A stretch of DNA of 64,000 nucleotides from Putridiphycobacter sp045110285 (GTDB taxonomy: Bacteria > Bacteroidota > Bacteroidia > Flavobacteriales_D > Crocinitomicaceae). Both the position numbers and the translations under genes were made by a program. Positions within the stretch are counted from its first letter, which is position 1. The number at the start of each line of letters is the position of its first letter. The stretch is from the NCBI GenBank assembly GCA_045110285.1, contig JBGCGA010000003.1:1-64000 (forward strand), in the 5' to 3' direction. The notes under the pieces are model-generated. The model searched no databases. It worked only from the letters and a program-made list of their open reading frames with translations, and was not told the DNA's origin. Below are positions 24,862 to 35,200 of the stretch, one piece after another.

Positions 24862-25935
24862 ATGAAAAAAATTGGATTAACAATTCTTGCCATATCCTTG
24901 TTAGTTGGCGCAATTGGTCAGACATCTTTTAGCAAGAAAGACCTCAAAAAAATGAAATTGGAAAAAGGGATGTACGCAGTGATGTCCACCAATAAAGGAA
25001 ATATTATTCTTAATTTAGAATTTGAAAAAACACCCATGACGGTTGCAAACTTTGTTGGTTTAGCGGAAGGCGATTTTACTAATGGGGACAAGACGTTTAA
25101 CAAACCCTTTTACGACGGTCTATTGTTTCATAGAGTGATAGCTAATTTTATGATTCAAGGAGGAGATCCACAAGGTAATGGTCAGGGTGGGCCTGGTTAT
25201 GGTTTTTATGATGAAATTGTAAAAGATTTAAAACATGATGGGCCAGGCATTTTATCAATGGCAAATTCAGGGCCTGCAACAAATGGCAGTCAATTTTTCA
25301 TTACGCACAAAGCAACGCCATGGTTGAATGGAAAACATACCGTTTTTGGAAAGGTAATAAAGGGACAGGATGTAGTTGATGCTATTTTAACTAACGATAC
25401 AATTCAAAGTGTAACCATATATCGAAAAGGAAAACTAGCGAAAAAATTTAATGCAACTGAAGTTTTTAAAAAAGTTTCAGCTGAAATAGAAGCGTTAGAA
25501 AAGGAGAAAAAAGAAAGAATGACTAAGTTTTTAGCCTTATCGCAAGAGGAAAAAAAAGCTGACTTTAAACGAAGAGTATTAGAGAAATACCCAAAAGCTG
25601 TTCAAACAAAATCGGGATTAATGTATGTTGTTGAAAAGACAGGAGTTGGCGAAAGTCCGAATGCGCTTGGAGGCAAGGTAAAAGTGCACTATTCAGGATA
25701 CTATTTAGAAAATGGTGACAAATTCGACTCTTCGGTTGACAGAGGGGCACCTTTTGAGTTTGTATGTGGTCAAAAGCGAGTAATTGCAGGCTGGGATGAA
25801 GGTGTTCCACTAATGAATAAAGGCGCAAAATATAAATTGATTATTCCATATTGGTTAGGTTATGGGCCCAATGGTGGAGGACCTATCCCACCATATTCAG
25901 ACCTTTTATTTGACGTGGAGCTTTTAGACTACTAA
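24862..25935 (+). CDS. Exported peptidyl-prolyl isomerase: cyclophilin fused to FKBP
   Basis: A 357-residue protein from the ATG at 24862, which begins a signal peptide (MKKIGLTILAISLLVGAIGQ). An upstream TTG at 24811 would add a polar leader. Residues about 35-185 form a cyclophilin domain (MTVANFVGLAEG, LLFHRVIANFMIQGGDPQGNG, NGSQFFITHKATPWLNGKHTVFGKV). Residues about 255-357 form an FKBP domain (VKVHYSGYYLENGDKFDSS, VIAGWDEGVPLMNKGAK, LLFDVELLDY). A lysine-rich helix joins them. Both isomerase types are in one chain, probably for folding exported proteins. Confidence 0.95.
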   Translation: MKKIGLTILAISLLVGAIGQTSFSKKDLKKMKLEKGMYAVMSTNKGNIILNLEFEKTPMTVANFVGLAEGDFTNGDKTFNKPFYDGLLFHRVIANFMIQGGDPQGNGQGGPGYGFYDEIVKDLKHDGPGILSMANSGPATNGSQFFITHKATPWLNGKHTVFGKVIKGQDVVDAILTNDTIQSVTIYRKGKLAKKFNATEVFKKVSAEIEALEKEKKERMTKFLALSQEEKKADFKRRVLEKYPKAVQTKSGLMYVVEKTGVGESPNALGGKVKVHYSGYYLENGDKFDSSVDRGAPFEFVCGQKRVIAGWDEGVPLMNKGAKYKLIIPYWLGYGPNGGGPIPPYSDLLFDVELLDY

Positions 25936-25950
25936 AAAACTACTGAATAA

Positions 25951-25981
25951 AAAAAGCGTCTTGGTTTTCAAGACGCTTTTT
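25951..25981. terminator. Bidirectional terminator after the cyclophilin-FKBP gene
   Basis: A 13-bp perfect stem AAAAAGCGTCTTG (25951-25963) / CAAGACGCTTTTT (25969-25981) with a five-base loop and a long T-run, between convergent genes. Confidence 0.92.
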
Positions 25982-26004
25982 TTTTTTTTAATCTATTTTT
26001 TAAA

Positions 26005-26385
26005 CTACTTTACTCGTTCTGCCAAACGTTCTAAGTAAGTTTTAAATTTCTTATTTTCCGTTAACTTGTTGTCACCAATTATTAGTACTGATTTAGGTTT
26101 GTGGTTTTCTAACCAAAATACAAAAGAGGATACTGATGCCATGAGTGTGCCATTGACGTCAATACTATGCGAAAACTTAGCATTGTCTGAAAACAATTCT
26201 TTTATTGCTGCGTTTTCTTTTGATATATTATAGTCTTCATGAAAAAGTACAATTGCATCAGCAAGCTCGTACAATTCTTGACTACCATCAAACACCTCGT
26301 GATTTATACCATTAATGTCTGACCATTTTTGAATAGCAGTCTCAAAGTCTTCAGATTTTCTTAAAATAATGTTTTTTAACAACAT
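26005..26385 (-). CDS. Hypothetical protein, 126 residues
   Basis: I do not recognise the family. There is no signal peptide or membrane segment. The pattern looks alpha/beta: a strand (ADAIVLFHEDYN), a helix, then KPKSVLIIGDNKL, like a small Rossmann-type fold without a clear GxGxxG. The C-terminus is lysine-rich and helical. A -7 box TACATTTG lies about 29 bases upstream. The gene sits between a convergent isomerase gene and heme A synthase on the same strand, but has its own promoter, so a shared role is not implied. Confidence 0.6.
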   Translation of the reverse strand: MLLKNIILRKSEDFETAIQKWSDINGINHEVFDGSQELYELADAIVLFHEDYNISKENAAIKELFSDNAKFSHSIDVNGTLMASVSSFVFWLENHKPKSVLIIGDNKLTENKKFKTYLERLAERVK

Positions 26386-26413
26386 ATAAAATATTATGTA
26401 GTAATTCGGGGTG

Positions 26414-26421
26414 CAAATGTA
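26414..26421 (-). promoter_or_regulatory. -7 promoter box of the hypothetical gene at 26005
   Basis: TACATTTG on the minus strand, an exact TAnnTTTG match, about 29 bases before the ATG at 26385. Confidence 0.45.
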
Positions 26422-26429
26422 GTGATAAT

Positions 26430-27455
26430 TTACCGAATCACTGATTCTCTTTGAAATTTAAAATATTTTAAAGAGTACAATTGAAAGCATAACAATAAAC
26501 AAGCCATCAAAAGATGCAACGGTTGCAAAAATGCAGGCATACCAGCATAAGAAAATAGTACGCCCGTAATAAACTCGACAATAATAATTGCCAGAATATA
26601 CTTCAACGAAACAAGTCCAATACTCAGCTTTCTATTTTGCCAGAGCAAATAGCCATTAACTAATAAAATTAACCAGGAAAACGATCGGTGAAATAGGAAG
26701 GTCAATGTGTTTTCAAGCTCTTCTATCCAAAATGCTCTGTCAATAGCATCTTGAACTTTAAAGTCGACCTCTTGGCGCACTTGTACTCCCATTAATATCT
26801 GAACAACGGTAAAAAAGATAGAGATGTAAAAAATTGATTTGAATAACTTGGGTAGTCGAATACTGTTGGTTGAGCTTTGGGCAATATGTATCACTTTAAT
26901 TTGAATCCAAATAATAATTAATGCTAAGAGCATGTGAAGTGTTAAAACCCATGGCAACAAATTGGTGGCCACCACAATTGAACCTAACCAGCCTTCAAAA
27001 GCAATCAAGATTAAATTTAAAAATGTTAAAGCAACTAGAGTTCTTTTTTGCCTGTATTTCAAGAGCACCCAAAAAAAAGTGATCAGCACTAAATTACCAG
27101 CTAAAAAACCAACTAATCTGTTAATATATTCGGTCCAAGTTCGTTTCCAATTGAACTCTTCTTCTTTGTACAGAAACTCATCATTTTTTATGTCTTCTGC
27201 CACTTCAGAAAAACCAATCCTGCTGAGAATGCTGGTGAATTTATTTAACTTTTTAATTCTTTTTTCGAGATAAATTTCTTTGTAATTGATTGGTAATTCA
27301 CTAATGTCGGTTGGTGGAATAATTTGATCGAAACATTTGGGCCAGTCTGGACAACCCATACCTGAACCAGTTGAACGCACGACACTACCTGCGATTACAA
27401 CTAAAAAAATAGCAACCATTGTCACCCAAGAAAAGCGTAAAAATAACCGAGACAT
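26430..27455 (-). CDS. ctaA: Heme A synthase (COX15/CtaA family)
   Basis: A 341-residue inner-membrane enzyme that oxidises the C8 methyl group of heme O to the formyl group of heme A for cytochrome oxidase. The signature GSVVRSTGSGMGCPDWPKCF is at the end of helix 1. About eight hydrophobic segments follow, with histidines in LTLHMLLAL, FLFHRSFSW and LQPLHLLMA that would hold the hemes. A large soluble loop between helices 1 and 2 is longer than in Bacillus CtaA, as in other Bacteroidetes. No other cytochrome oxidase gene is in the window. Confidence 0.93.
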   Translation of the reverse strand: MSRLFLRFSWVTMVAIFLVVIAGSVVRSTGSGMGCPDWPKCFDQIIPPTDISELPINYKEIYLEKRIKKLNKFTSILSRIGFSEVAEDIKNDEFLYKEEEFNWKRTWTEYINRLVGFLAGNLVLITFFWVLLKYRQKRTLVALTFLNLILIAFEGWLGSIVVATNLLPWVLTLHMLLALIIIWIQIKVIHIAQSSTNSIRLPKLFKSIFYISIFFTVVQILMGVQVRQEVDFKVQDAIDRAFWIEELENTLTFLFHRSFSWLILLVNGYLLWQNRKLSIGLVSLKYILAIIIVEFITGVLFSYAGMPAFLQPLHLLMACLLLCFQLYSLKYFKFQRESVIR

Positions 27456-27467
27456 GTTTTTTGATTA

Positions 27468-27475
27468 CAAATTTA
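27468..27475 (-). promoter_or_regulatory. -7 promoter box of ctaA
   Basis: TAAATTTG on the minus strand, 12 bases before the ctaA ATG, predicting a very short leader. Confidence 0.4.
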
Positions 27476-27574
27476 CACAGTTTTTGTAAGTTGTAACCTA
27501 AAACTGTCATTTGTCAGTTGTAGCCGTTAGTTTTAATAGGATCTACTTCATTTTTTACTTTAGGCCTAAAAAGT

Positions 27575-27582
27575 TATATTTG
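27575..27582 (+). promoter_or_regulatory. -7 promoter box of the beta-barrel pair
   Basis: TATATTTG is an exact TAnnTTTG match. Transcription would start near 27588, which leaves about 9 nt before the ATG at 27597 and about 57 nt before the ATG at 27645. The latter starts a signal peptide and is preferred. Confidence 0.5.
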
Positions 27583-27644
27583 TATTTTTAATAAGGATGG
27601 TGTTTCTTGTAATCGTACAATTGTCTATCCGAAACAATTATTCA

Positions 27645-28262
27645 ATGACGAAATACTTTTATCTAGTTTTAATCTTTGTTTTACCTTTTTTTTCTGTTGG
27701 ACAGTCTGAAATAGGAGGATTGTCAGCTGGAATTCAGTTCAATCAAAATATTCTGCAACCTGATAATTATGATGGATTTGGGATTGGGGTTAATGCTCAA
27801 TTAGATGTTTACCAAGGCTTTGGTGTTATTGGAAGTTATTTTTATGAATCGTTAAACCTAGCAAATGCAGGGAGCTTGAAGAGATTTCAAAGAGGTCTGG
27901 CAGCCAATTATTTACCATTATATAAAAAAAAGTGGTCGCCTTGGGTGCAGATAGGAGCAGTTTTTAATACGATTAATGTTCAGCCAGTTAGCTATTTATT
28001 TGCCGATAATTCCTCAAAAGTTATCACGCAAAATTACTTTTCGTTAAATTTAGGCCTAGGCGGATTATATCACGTAAACAACAACTTAACTGTAAATACC
28101 GGTATTTATTTCCAACCGCAGAACTACCCACCAAATTATATGTTGACAGTTTCTGAAAGCATAGCAGAAGTTCAAACAAATATAGTCAGTATCAATCCTC
28201 AAGTAGATCCGCTTATTTATTTCAATATTGGTTTTACTTATAAAATTGCAAAATTATGGTAG
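27645..28262 (+). CDS. Outer-membrane beta-barrel protein
   Basis: A 205-residue protein from the ATG at 27645 (MTKYFYLVLIFVLPFFSVGQ signal peptide). Alternating hydrophobic/polar strands with aromatic ends (GIGVNAQLDVYQGFGVIGSYFYE, NYFSLNLGLGGLYHVNNNLTVNTGIYF) and a terminal strand YFNIGFTYKI fit an eight-stranded OmpA/OmpW-like barrel. The substrate is unknown. The next gene overlaps it by 7 bp and encodes a second barrel, so the two are co-expressed. Confidence 0.7.
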   Translation: MTKYFYLVLIFVLPFFSVGQSEIGGLSAGIQFNQNILQPDNYDGFGIGVNAQLDVYQGFGVIGSYFYESLNLANAGSLKRFQRGLAANYLPLYKKKWSPWVQIGAVFNTINVQPVSYLFADNSSKVITQNYFSLNLGLGGLYHVNNNLTVNTGIYFQPQNYPPNYMLTVSESIAEVQTNIVSINPQVDPLIYFNIGFTYKIAKLW

Positions 28263-28825
28263 AAAGAAGTCTAGTGTTTTTGGCTTTTTTGATTTTAAAT
28301 TGTGGAGTTCAGGCGCAATCTAATTCTGATTGGAAGGTAAAGGTAGGTGCAAATTATGCTCAAGGATTCATTACAGAAAACACTCAAACTATGCAATTAC
28401 ATGCGAATTTTGGTTTTGAAAAAGACAATTTTGAAGTAAGGGCGGACGGGTTTTATTTTTTAGGTCAGCAAGGAGACAGAGAACGCTTTTCCATTAATCA
28501 TCAGTTGTTTGTGGGAGGTTATTATTATTTTTTGCAGAATAAAATGAGACCATATGTAGGCACTCAAATTGGATTGGCATATGCGCAGTCCACTGAGTAT
28601 GGACTTTTAAATGGTGAAAATAATTTAAGTTTTGAGGCGGCATACAGCCCAGTATTTTCTTTTGGTGCTGGACTTGATTATAAGCTTAATGACTGGATAG
28701 ATTTAAGTTTTGAGTGCCGTCAACTATACGGCAGACATATTGCTAATTCTTATCCTACCTTTTTGGATGAATTTAGGATTTCAATAGGTGTTGGGTTTTA
28801 TTTAATCAATAAAACAACTAATTAA
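28256..28825 (+). CDS. Outer-membrane beta-barrel protein, second of pair
   Basis: A 189-residue protein with a signal peptide (LVFLAFLILNCGVQAQ). It has amphipathic strands such as MQLHANFGFEKDNFEVRADGFYF and a final strand EFRISIGVGFYLI ending close to the C-terminus, as outer-membrane barrels do. NKMRPYVGTQIGLAYAQS is a typical porin-like turn and strand. It overlaps the preceding barrel gene by 7 bp. Function is unknown. Confidence 0.7.
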   Translation: MVERSLVFLAFLILNCGVQAQSNSDWKVKVGANYAQGFITENTQTMQLHANFGFEKDNFEVRADGFYFLGQQGDRERFSINHQLFVGGYYYFLQNKMRPYVGTQIGLAYAQSTEYGLLNGENNLSFEAAYSPVFSFGAGLDYKLNDWIDLSFECRQLYGRHIANSYPTFLDEFRISIGVGFYLINKTTN

Positions 28826-28872
28826 AAAGTTTTTACGTTGATTTAGGTACATACTTTAGTATCTTTAAAAGC

Positions 28873-31038
28873 TTGAAGTTTCTTCTACTCATATCGCTTC
28901 TTTTAACCTCCGTTTTGGTTAGTGCTTCTCACATAGTTGGAGGCGAAATGTTTTATGATTGCTTAGGAGGAAATCAGTATCGAGTAACAGTGAAAATATA
29001 CCGCGACTGTAACTCAACTGGGGCGCAATTTGATCCAAATCTTCCTGTTACTGTGTTTGACGGTAACAATAATCAAATTGATAACTTTACGATTCCTTTT
29101 CCTGGTTCTACAAATCTTCAGGTAAATTTTAATAATAATCCGTGTGTTGTAATACCGAGCAACATTTGTATTGAAGAAGCTATATATCAAAAAGTAGTAA
29201 CCTTACCTGCATCTTCTACCGGTTACAGTCTAGCTTACCAAAGATGTTGTAGAGGCCCAAACGTGACTAATTTAAATGCCCCAGCTGGACAAGGACTCAC
29301 ATTAATTGCAGAAATTCCTGTGGCAGCAATAGCTGCATGTAATAGTTCACCAAGATATAATCAAACTCCACCATTGTTATTGTGCGCCAATCAAACTTTG
29401 CAATTCGATCATTCAGCTACCGATCCTGATGGAGATTCACTTGTGTACTCCCTGTGTGCGCCTTATCAAGGTGGATCTTCAAATCAACCAGCTCCAAATC
29501 CTGCTAGCCCACCACCTTATAATTTAGTGCAATGGGGTACTGGGTTTAATTCAACACTCCCGTTTGGAAACACCTCACCTACAAACATTAACAGTTCTAC
29601 GGGGTATTTAACTGCTGTACCAACTTTTCCTGGCATTTATGCGGTAGGTATCTGTGTAAGCGAGTATAGAAATGGGATCTTAATAAGCACAACCCGGAGG
29701 GATTTTTTATTTAGGGTAGTGGATTGCGAAATTGATTTAGCGGCGGCAATTACTCCTCAAGATGATTTGCCAACATTTGTAAGCTACTGCCAAGGTTTGC
29801 AAGTTTTTTTTAAGAATGAAAGCTTTGGCGGTACAATTTATAATTGGGATTTTGGGGTACCAGGTACCAATGCAGATGTGAGCACTGCTTTTGAACCGAC
29901 TTATACTTTCCCTGGTCCAGGAACTTATGTTGTAACCTTGGTTGTTTCAAAGTCTCAGGGCTGTTCGGATACTACGACACAAACATTTATAATTAATGAT
30001 GAAGTTCAGGCAGAATTTACTGCGCCTCCTCCGCAGTGCGTATTCGACAATAGCTATGATTTTATTGGAGATGGAATTATTCCTCCTGGTAGTACATTTC
30101 TTTGGGACTTTGGCCCCAACGCCACTCCAAGCGCTTCTACAGTCCAAAACCCCACTAATATTGTATTCTCCACTGAAGGATACCAAACCGTATTTTTTAC
30201 TGTTATGTATGATGATTGTGAAGAAACCTACGAAGGCGAAGTACTTGTCTACGGGCCTCCAAGTATCGGATTTAGCGGCGACGAAGAACTAAAATGTGCT
30301 CCGTACTTAGCTAGTTTTATTAACGAATCTTTTGGATATACACCAGTATTTTCGTTGTGGGATTTCGGTGATGGGACTTCACCAAGCACTCAAACTGACC
30401 CTGAACATGTATATCAAACTCCAGGAACATATGATGTAAAGCTCACCATTTGGACCACTGATGGTTGTATTGACACACTTGAATTACTAAAAGAAGAACT
30501 CGTTGTTGTTGAGCCTAAACCAACAGCTGGCTTCACCGTCGACCCATTAATTAGAGATGAATATGAGGCAGAATTTACCTTTGTGAACACGTCTGAGGAC
30601 GCCTATAAAAATTGGTTTTATTTTGGAAATGGACGTTTATCCACCTTGTCACAAACAACATATTTTTATCCCGACCCCGGTATTTATCACCCTTATCAAG
30701 TGGTTAGAAATATAGAAGGATGTAAGGATACGGCATGGGCAACAATTACCGTTGTGCCGGTTATTCCTATTATAGTGCCTAATGCATTTACACCTGACAG
30801 TGATGGCGTAAACAGAACTTTTAAACCCGTTTTATATAAACCCCAGAATTATTACATGTATATCTACAATAGATGGGGAGAGTTAATGTTTCAATCTGAG
30901 AATCCTAATGCGGAATGGGACGGAAATTATGGAGGCCAACCCGCTCAAGATGGTGTATACCTTTGGTATATTCGATACTACGAATATGATACCGGTTTAC
31001 TTAAAGATATAAGAGGAACAGTTACACTAATCCGGTAA
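28873..31038 (+). CDS. PKD-repeat surface protein with T9SS type B (gliding-motility-associated) C-terminal domain
   Basis: A 721-residue secreted protein from a TTG start that opens the signal peptide MKFLLLISLLLTSVLVSA. Residues 20-290 contain HIVGGEMFYDCLGGNQYRVT and YRDCNSTGAQ, the standard N-terminal domain of this class in Bacteroidetes. PKD-type beta-sandwiches follow (NWDFGVPG, LWDFGPNA, LWDFGDGTSP, NWFYFGNGR). The end VPNAFTPDSDGVNRTF..IYNRWGELMFQS..WDGNYGG...DGVYLWYIRY is the type B sorting domain that targets proteins to the T9SS. A surface adhesin or matrix component is likely. Confidence 0.9.
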   Translation: MKFLLLISLLLTSVLVSASHIVGGEMFYDCLGGNQYRVTVKIYRDCNSTGAQFDPNLPVTVFDGNNNQIDNFTIPFPGSTNLQVNFNNNPCVVIPSNICIEEAIYQKVVTLPASSTGYSLAYQRCCRGPNVTNLNAPAGQGLTLIAEIPVAAIAACNSSPRYNQTPPLLLCANQTLQFDHSATDPDGDSLVYSLCAPYQGGSSNQPAPNPASPPPYNLVQWGTGFNSTLPFGNTSPTNINSSTGYLTAVPTFPGIYAVGICVSEYRNGILISTTRRDFLFRVVDCEIDLAAAITPQDDLPTFVSYCQGLQVFFKNESFGGTIYNWDFGVPGTNADVSTAFEPTYTFPGPGTYVVTLVVSKSQGCSDTTTQTFIINDEVQAEFTAPPPQCVFDNSYDFIGDGIIPPGSTFLWDFGPNATPSASTVQNPTNIVFSTEGYQTVFFTVMYDDCEETYEGEVLVYGPPSIGFSGDEELKCAPYLASFINESFGYTPVFSLWDFGDGTSPSTQTDPEHVYQTPGTYDVKLTIWTTDGCIDTLELLKEELVVVEPKPTAGFTVDPLIRDEYEAEFTFVNTSEDAYKNWFYFGNGRLSTLSQTTYFYPDPGIYHPYQVVRNIEGCKDTAWATITVVPVIPIIVPNAFTPDSDGVNRTFKPVLYKPQNYYMYIYNRWGELMFQSENPNAEWDGNYGGQPAQDGVYLWYIRYYEYDTGLLKDIRGTVTLIR

Positions 31039-31042
31039 TTTG

Positions 31043-32095
31043 TCACTTAAAAGACCAGTCATAGGTATCTAAATCTCGTACACAAGCGGTCAAAAGATCA
31101 ATAGATCCTTTTATATCTGCTTTATGGGCCATTTCAATCACTTGATGTAAATGACGAGTTGGAATTGATACCGCACCTGCAATTGAGCCACCTTGAGTCA
31201 TTCTCTGAATTCCTGCTGTATCAGTACCACCAGCAGTTAGAATTTCCGGTTGCCACTTAATCTTGTGCTTATCTGCTGTTTTTTTCATAAAATCTACCAT
31301 TCTGTAATCACAAATAGTGCTAGCGTCCATTATTTTTATGGCAGTTCCCTCTCCTAGTTTCGTAATTTTTTCATGTGCTGCCGCACCTGGCAAATCATAA
31401 GCAATTGTTGTGTCCAGCCCAAATCCAAAATCAGGGTTTATCTTTAAAGATGACACATTTGCTCCTCTAATGCCAACCTCTTCTTGAACGGTAAAAACGC
31501 CGTAAATGTCATACGGAACATCAACATCTTTAAGCGCCTTTAGTGTTTCAATTAGTATGAATACCGCAAGCCTATTATCTAAAGATTTTGAGTTTACACA
31601 TTGGCCCATTTCAATAAACTCTCGTTCTCTTGTTATTGGGTCACCAACTGTTATAATAGCTTCAACTTCTTTTTTTGACAGTCCGGTATCAATAAAGTAG
31701 TCTCCAAGTTTTGCTACTTTGTTTCGTTCCTCTTGAGTCATCACATGTATTGGCTTTGATGCCATCACCCCAATAATGTCTCGTTTGCCATGAATTATCA
31801 CACGCTGAGCTGTTAAAGTTTTAGGGTCAAAACCTCCTAATGTGTGAAATCTAATAAAGCCATCATCATCTATATGAGTCACAATGAATCCAATTTCATC
31901 CATATGTGCTCCAATCATTACTTTTTTATCTGCTTTACCTTTTTTTAAAGCATATACGTTACCCATATTATCAACAGTAACTTCATCAACAATTGGAGTG
32001 ACTTCTCTGATAACCAGCTCTCTTACTTTTTGTTCGAAGCCAGGTGCCCCAGGTGTTTTGCAGATTTCAGCTAGTAAAGGTATCGGAATTGACAT
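31043..32095 (-). CDS. M42 family metallopeptidase (glutamyl aminopeptidase / tetrahedral aminopeptidase type)
   Basis: A 350-residue two-zinc aminopeptidase. I use the ATG at 32095 because an upstream TTG lies inside the -7 box. Ligand motifs: GAHMDEIGF with the first zinc histidine, VNSKSLDNRLAVFILIE with the bridging Asp, TVQEEVGIRGA with the catalytic Glu pair, and a late ligand in IPTRHLHQVIEM. These enzymes form a large dodecamer that trims peptides from the N-terminus in the cytoplasm. It ends 4 bases from the convergent T9SS gene. Confidence 0.93.
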   Translation of the reverse strand: MSIPIPLLAEICKTPGAPGFEQKVRELVIREVTPIVDEVTVDNMGNVYALKKGKADKKVMIGAHMDEIGFIVTHIDDDGFIRFHTLGGFDPKTLTAQRVIIHGKRDIIGVMASKPIHVMTQEERNKVAKLGDYFIDTGLSKKEVEAIITVGDPITREREFIEMGQCVNSKSLDNRLAVFILIETLKALKDVDVPYDIYGVFTVQEEVGIRGANVSSLKINPDFGFGLDTTIAYDLPGAAAHEKITKLGEGTAIKIMDASTICDYRMVDFMKKTADKHKIKWQPEILTAGGTDTAGIQRMTQGGSIAGAVSIPTRHLHQVIEMAHKADIKGSIDLLTACVRDLDTYDWSFK

Positions 32096-32116
32096 AGTAA
32101 TGTGTTTTGGTTTTTT

Positions 32117-32124
32117 CAAAGGTA
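32117..32124 (-). promoter_or_regulatory. -7 promoter box of the M42 peptidase gene
   Basis: TACCTTTG on the minus strand overlaps the TTG at 32119, ruling that codon out as the start and leaving the ATG at 32095 with a leader of about 15 nt. Confidence 0.5.
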
Positions 32125-32202
32125 ACTCTTGTTATTTAATTAAATAGTGAATTTTAGCAGATTCTATATTTAGAGTATATGGAAGAGAAATATGATTAAA
32201 CA

Positions 32203-32235
32203 AAAACACCAGCAATAACTAATTGCTGGTGTTTT
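32203..32235 (-). terminator. Terminator of the lamin-tail repeat gene
   Basis: A 14-bp perfect stem AAAACACCAGCAAT (32203-32216) / ATTGCTGGTGTTTT (32222-32235) with a five-base loop, just past the stop of the minus-strand gene at 32273 and followed by a U-rich stretch. Confidence 0.88.
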
Positions 32236-32272
32236 AAAATCAGATTTATACCTGAAATTAGTACTACAAAGT

Positions 32273-35200
32273 TTACTCGATAATCAATTTAAATTGCTGC
32301 TTCTGTTGATGATCATTTGTTACTTCAACAAAATATAAACCAGGTGCAGATTCTAACTTAAATGTATGATTTGAATTAGATAGTTTGTCAGTTGCGTATA
32401 CTAACTTTCCATTTACGTCATAAACATTAACCCTAACATTGCTTAGTTCTTCAAAAGCAATATTTACTATTCCTGTACTAGGATTAGGGAATATATCAAT
32501 AAGGTCAAAGCTGCTTTCTAACACGCTTACAGAACTAATTAGGAAACAAGCCGACGTATCAACACAAGTTCCATTATCTATCTCTACAGCATAATTTCCA
32601 TTTGTAGAAGCAGTAAATATTTGATTCGTCTCTCCACTAATTTCACTGAAGTTATTATCACAATCTAACCATCTGTATGTAACACCACCAGCTGTATTTG
32701 CAGACAAAGTAATTACATCTACTACCGATACTGAATTGTCTAATGTTAAAATTGTCAAATCAATTGTTACAACAGAGTCGCACCCGTTAATTGTAGTTAA
32801 CGTCTCTGTATAGGATCCACTTGTTGTATAAACACTTCCACTATTACTAACAAAGCTATCACAAGCTATTTCTGTTACCGTTGTTGCTGCAGGCAAAAAA
32901 AGTTCAAGGTTAATTGTAATCACTAAGTCACAACCAAAACTATTTGCAATGGTATCAAAATAAACGCCGCTGGTAGTATATGTTTCGTCGCCACTTGGCA
33001 CAGTATAACTTGTTCCGCAAATGTTTTCGTTAAAGGTAATAGTTGTTGAGTTATTTACAGTTAAATTAATAGTAATAACTGAGTCGCAACCTAAATGATT
33101 TGCAATGGTATCCATATACATTCCGCTTACAATATATGTTTCGTCTCCACTTGGAACTGTGTAAGTATCACAAACTGTTACATCAATAGTCTCAAATGTT
33201 GAGCCTAAAACTGTTAAGTTAATAGTGAAAATTGAATCACAACCAACTGTATTTGTTAGCGTATCTGAATATGTTCCCGAACTAGTCAATGTCTCATCAC
33301 CACTTGGTACCGTGTAAGTATAACAAACCGTTGTATCAATTACTGCTGCAAGAGTTGATGATAATACTGTTAAATTGATTGTAATGACAGAGTCACATCC
33401 ATTCACATTTGGAATGGTATCGGAATAAACTCCGCTAAATGTATAAACTGCGCTTCCACTTGGCACCGTGTATGCGTCACACACTGTTTCAGATCTTGTG
33501 CTAAAAGTTGTCCCATTAATTGTTAAGTTAATTGTTATAACAGAATCACACCCTAAAACGTTAGAGACCGTATCGTTATAGACGCCACTTGTTGTATACG
33601 TCGAGTCTCCACTTGGTACAGTGTATGTATAGCATGCCACTCTATCAATTGTTGATGTTGTCTCATCACTAATTGTTAAATTAATAGTGATCACTGAATC
33701 ACAACCAACAACAGTATTTAGTGTATCACTATAAATGCCACTCACTGTATAAGATTCATCACCACTAGGCACAGTATAAGTTAGTCCAGTTCCACAGAGT
33801 ATTTCAGTGATAGAAGTTATCGTGGAATTATTGACAGTTAAATTGATTTCAATAACTGAGTCGCAACCCACTGCATTTACTAAAGTGTCAGAGTACACGC
33901 CACTGACTGTATAAGTTTCGTCACCACTTGGCACTGTGTAGGTATCACATACTGTTTCAGAAATAGAGTTAGTTGTTGATTCTAAAATTGTTAAGTTTAC
34001 AGTAAGAATAGAATCGCAACCAAAAGAGTTGACTAGTGTATCGTTGTAGATTCCGCTTACTGTATAAGTTTGATTGCCGCTTGGTACCGTATAACTATCG
34101 CAAGCTGTTTCGGTTATGCTATTAAAGGTTGATCCATTTACCGTAAGGTTAATAGTTATAACCGAATCACATCCCGATACGTTAGCAATTGTATCATTGT
34201 ATGTGCCACTAATAGTGTAAGTTTGGTTTCCACTCGGTACTGTGTACATGTAGCAAACCACTTCAGTAATTGTATCAAAACTTTCAGTACTAAAGCTTAA
34301 GTCAATAATCAGAATAGAATCGCATCCTGCAACTGTAGATAATGTATCATTGAATACACCATCAGTAGAATATGTCTCATCTCCACTTGGTACAGTATAG
34401 CTTAATCCACTTCCACAAATTATTTCGGTAACATTTGTTGTAGTAAAAGTATTGACTGTTAAGTTGATGCTTATGATTGAGTCACAACCATTAGCATTTG
34501 GCAAAGTATCTGAATAAGTTCCACTTGTAATGTAGGTTTCATCACCGCTTGGCACTGTGTATGTATCACAAACTACAGGAGATATTGAACCTGTTGTGTT
34601 GTTAATTGTTAAATTTATTGTAATTATTGAATCGCATCCTATTGTATTTGCAATAGTATCGCTGTAGGTTCCACTTGCTGTATATATTTCATCACCACTT
34701 GGCACAGAATAACTTGCACACTCAGTTATATTTAATGTACTACTTGTTTCTCCAATTACAGTTAATGTTATGGTAATTACAGAATCACATCCCGTTGCGT
34801 TTTGAAGTGTATCGTTATAAGTCCCTGAATTAGTGTATGTAAAGGCTCCACTAGGCACAGTATATGAATTACAAACTGATTCGGTAATTGAATTTGTTGT
34901 TTCCGCACCAAAAGTTAAATTTATTGTGATGACAGAATCACAACCTGAGACTGTTGGAATAGTATCTGAATATGAACCAGAAATTGTATATGTTTCATCA
35001 CCACTAGGTACGGTGTAACTTGCACCAGCGGAGCAAAAAAGTTCAGTTATTGTTGCTGTACTGTTAGTATTAATTGTTAAGTTAATTGTAATGATTGAGT
35101 CACAACCTTGTGCTGTTAGGAGGGTGTCTGAATATGAACCAGAAACTGTATAAGTTTCATCACCACTTGGCACCGTGTAGGTTTCACACGCCGAAGGAGT

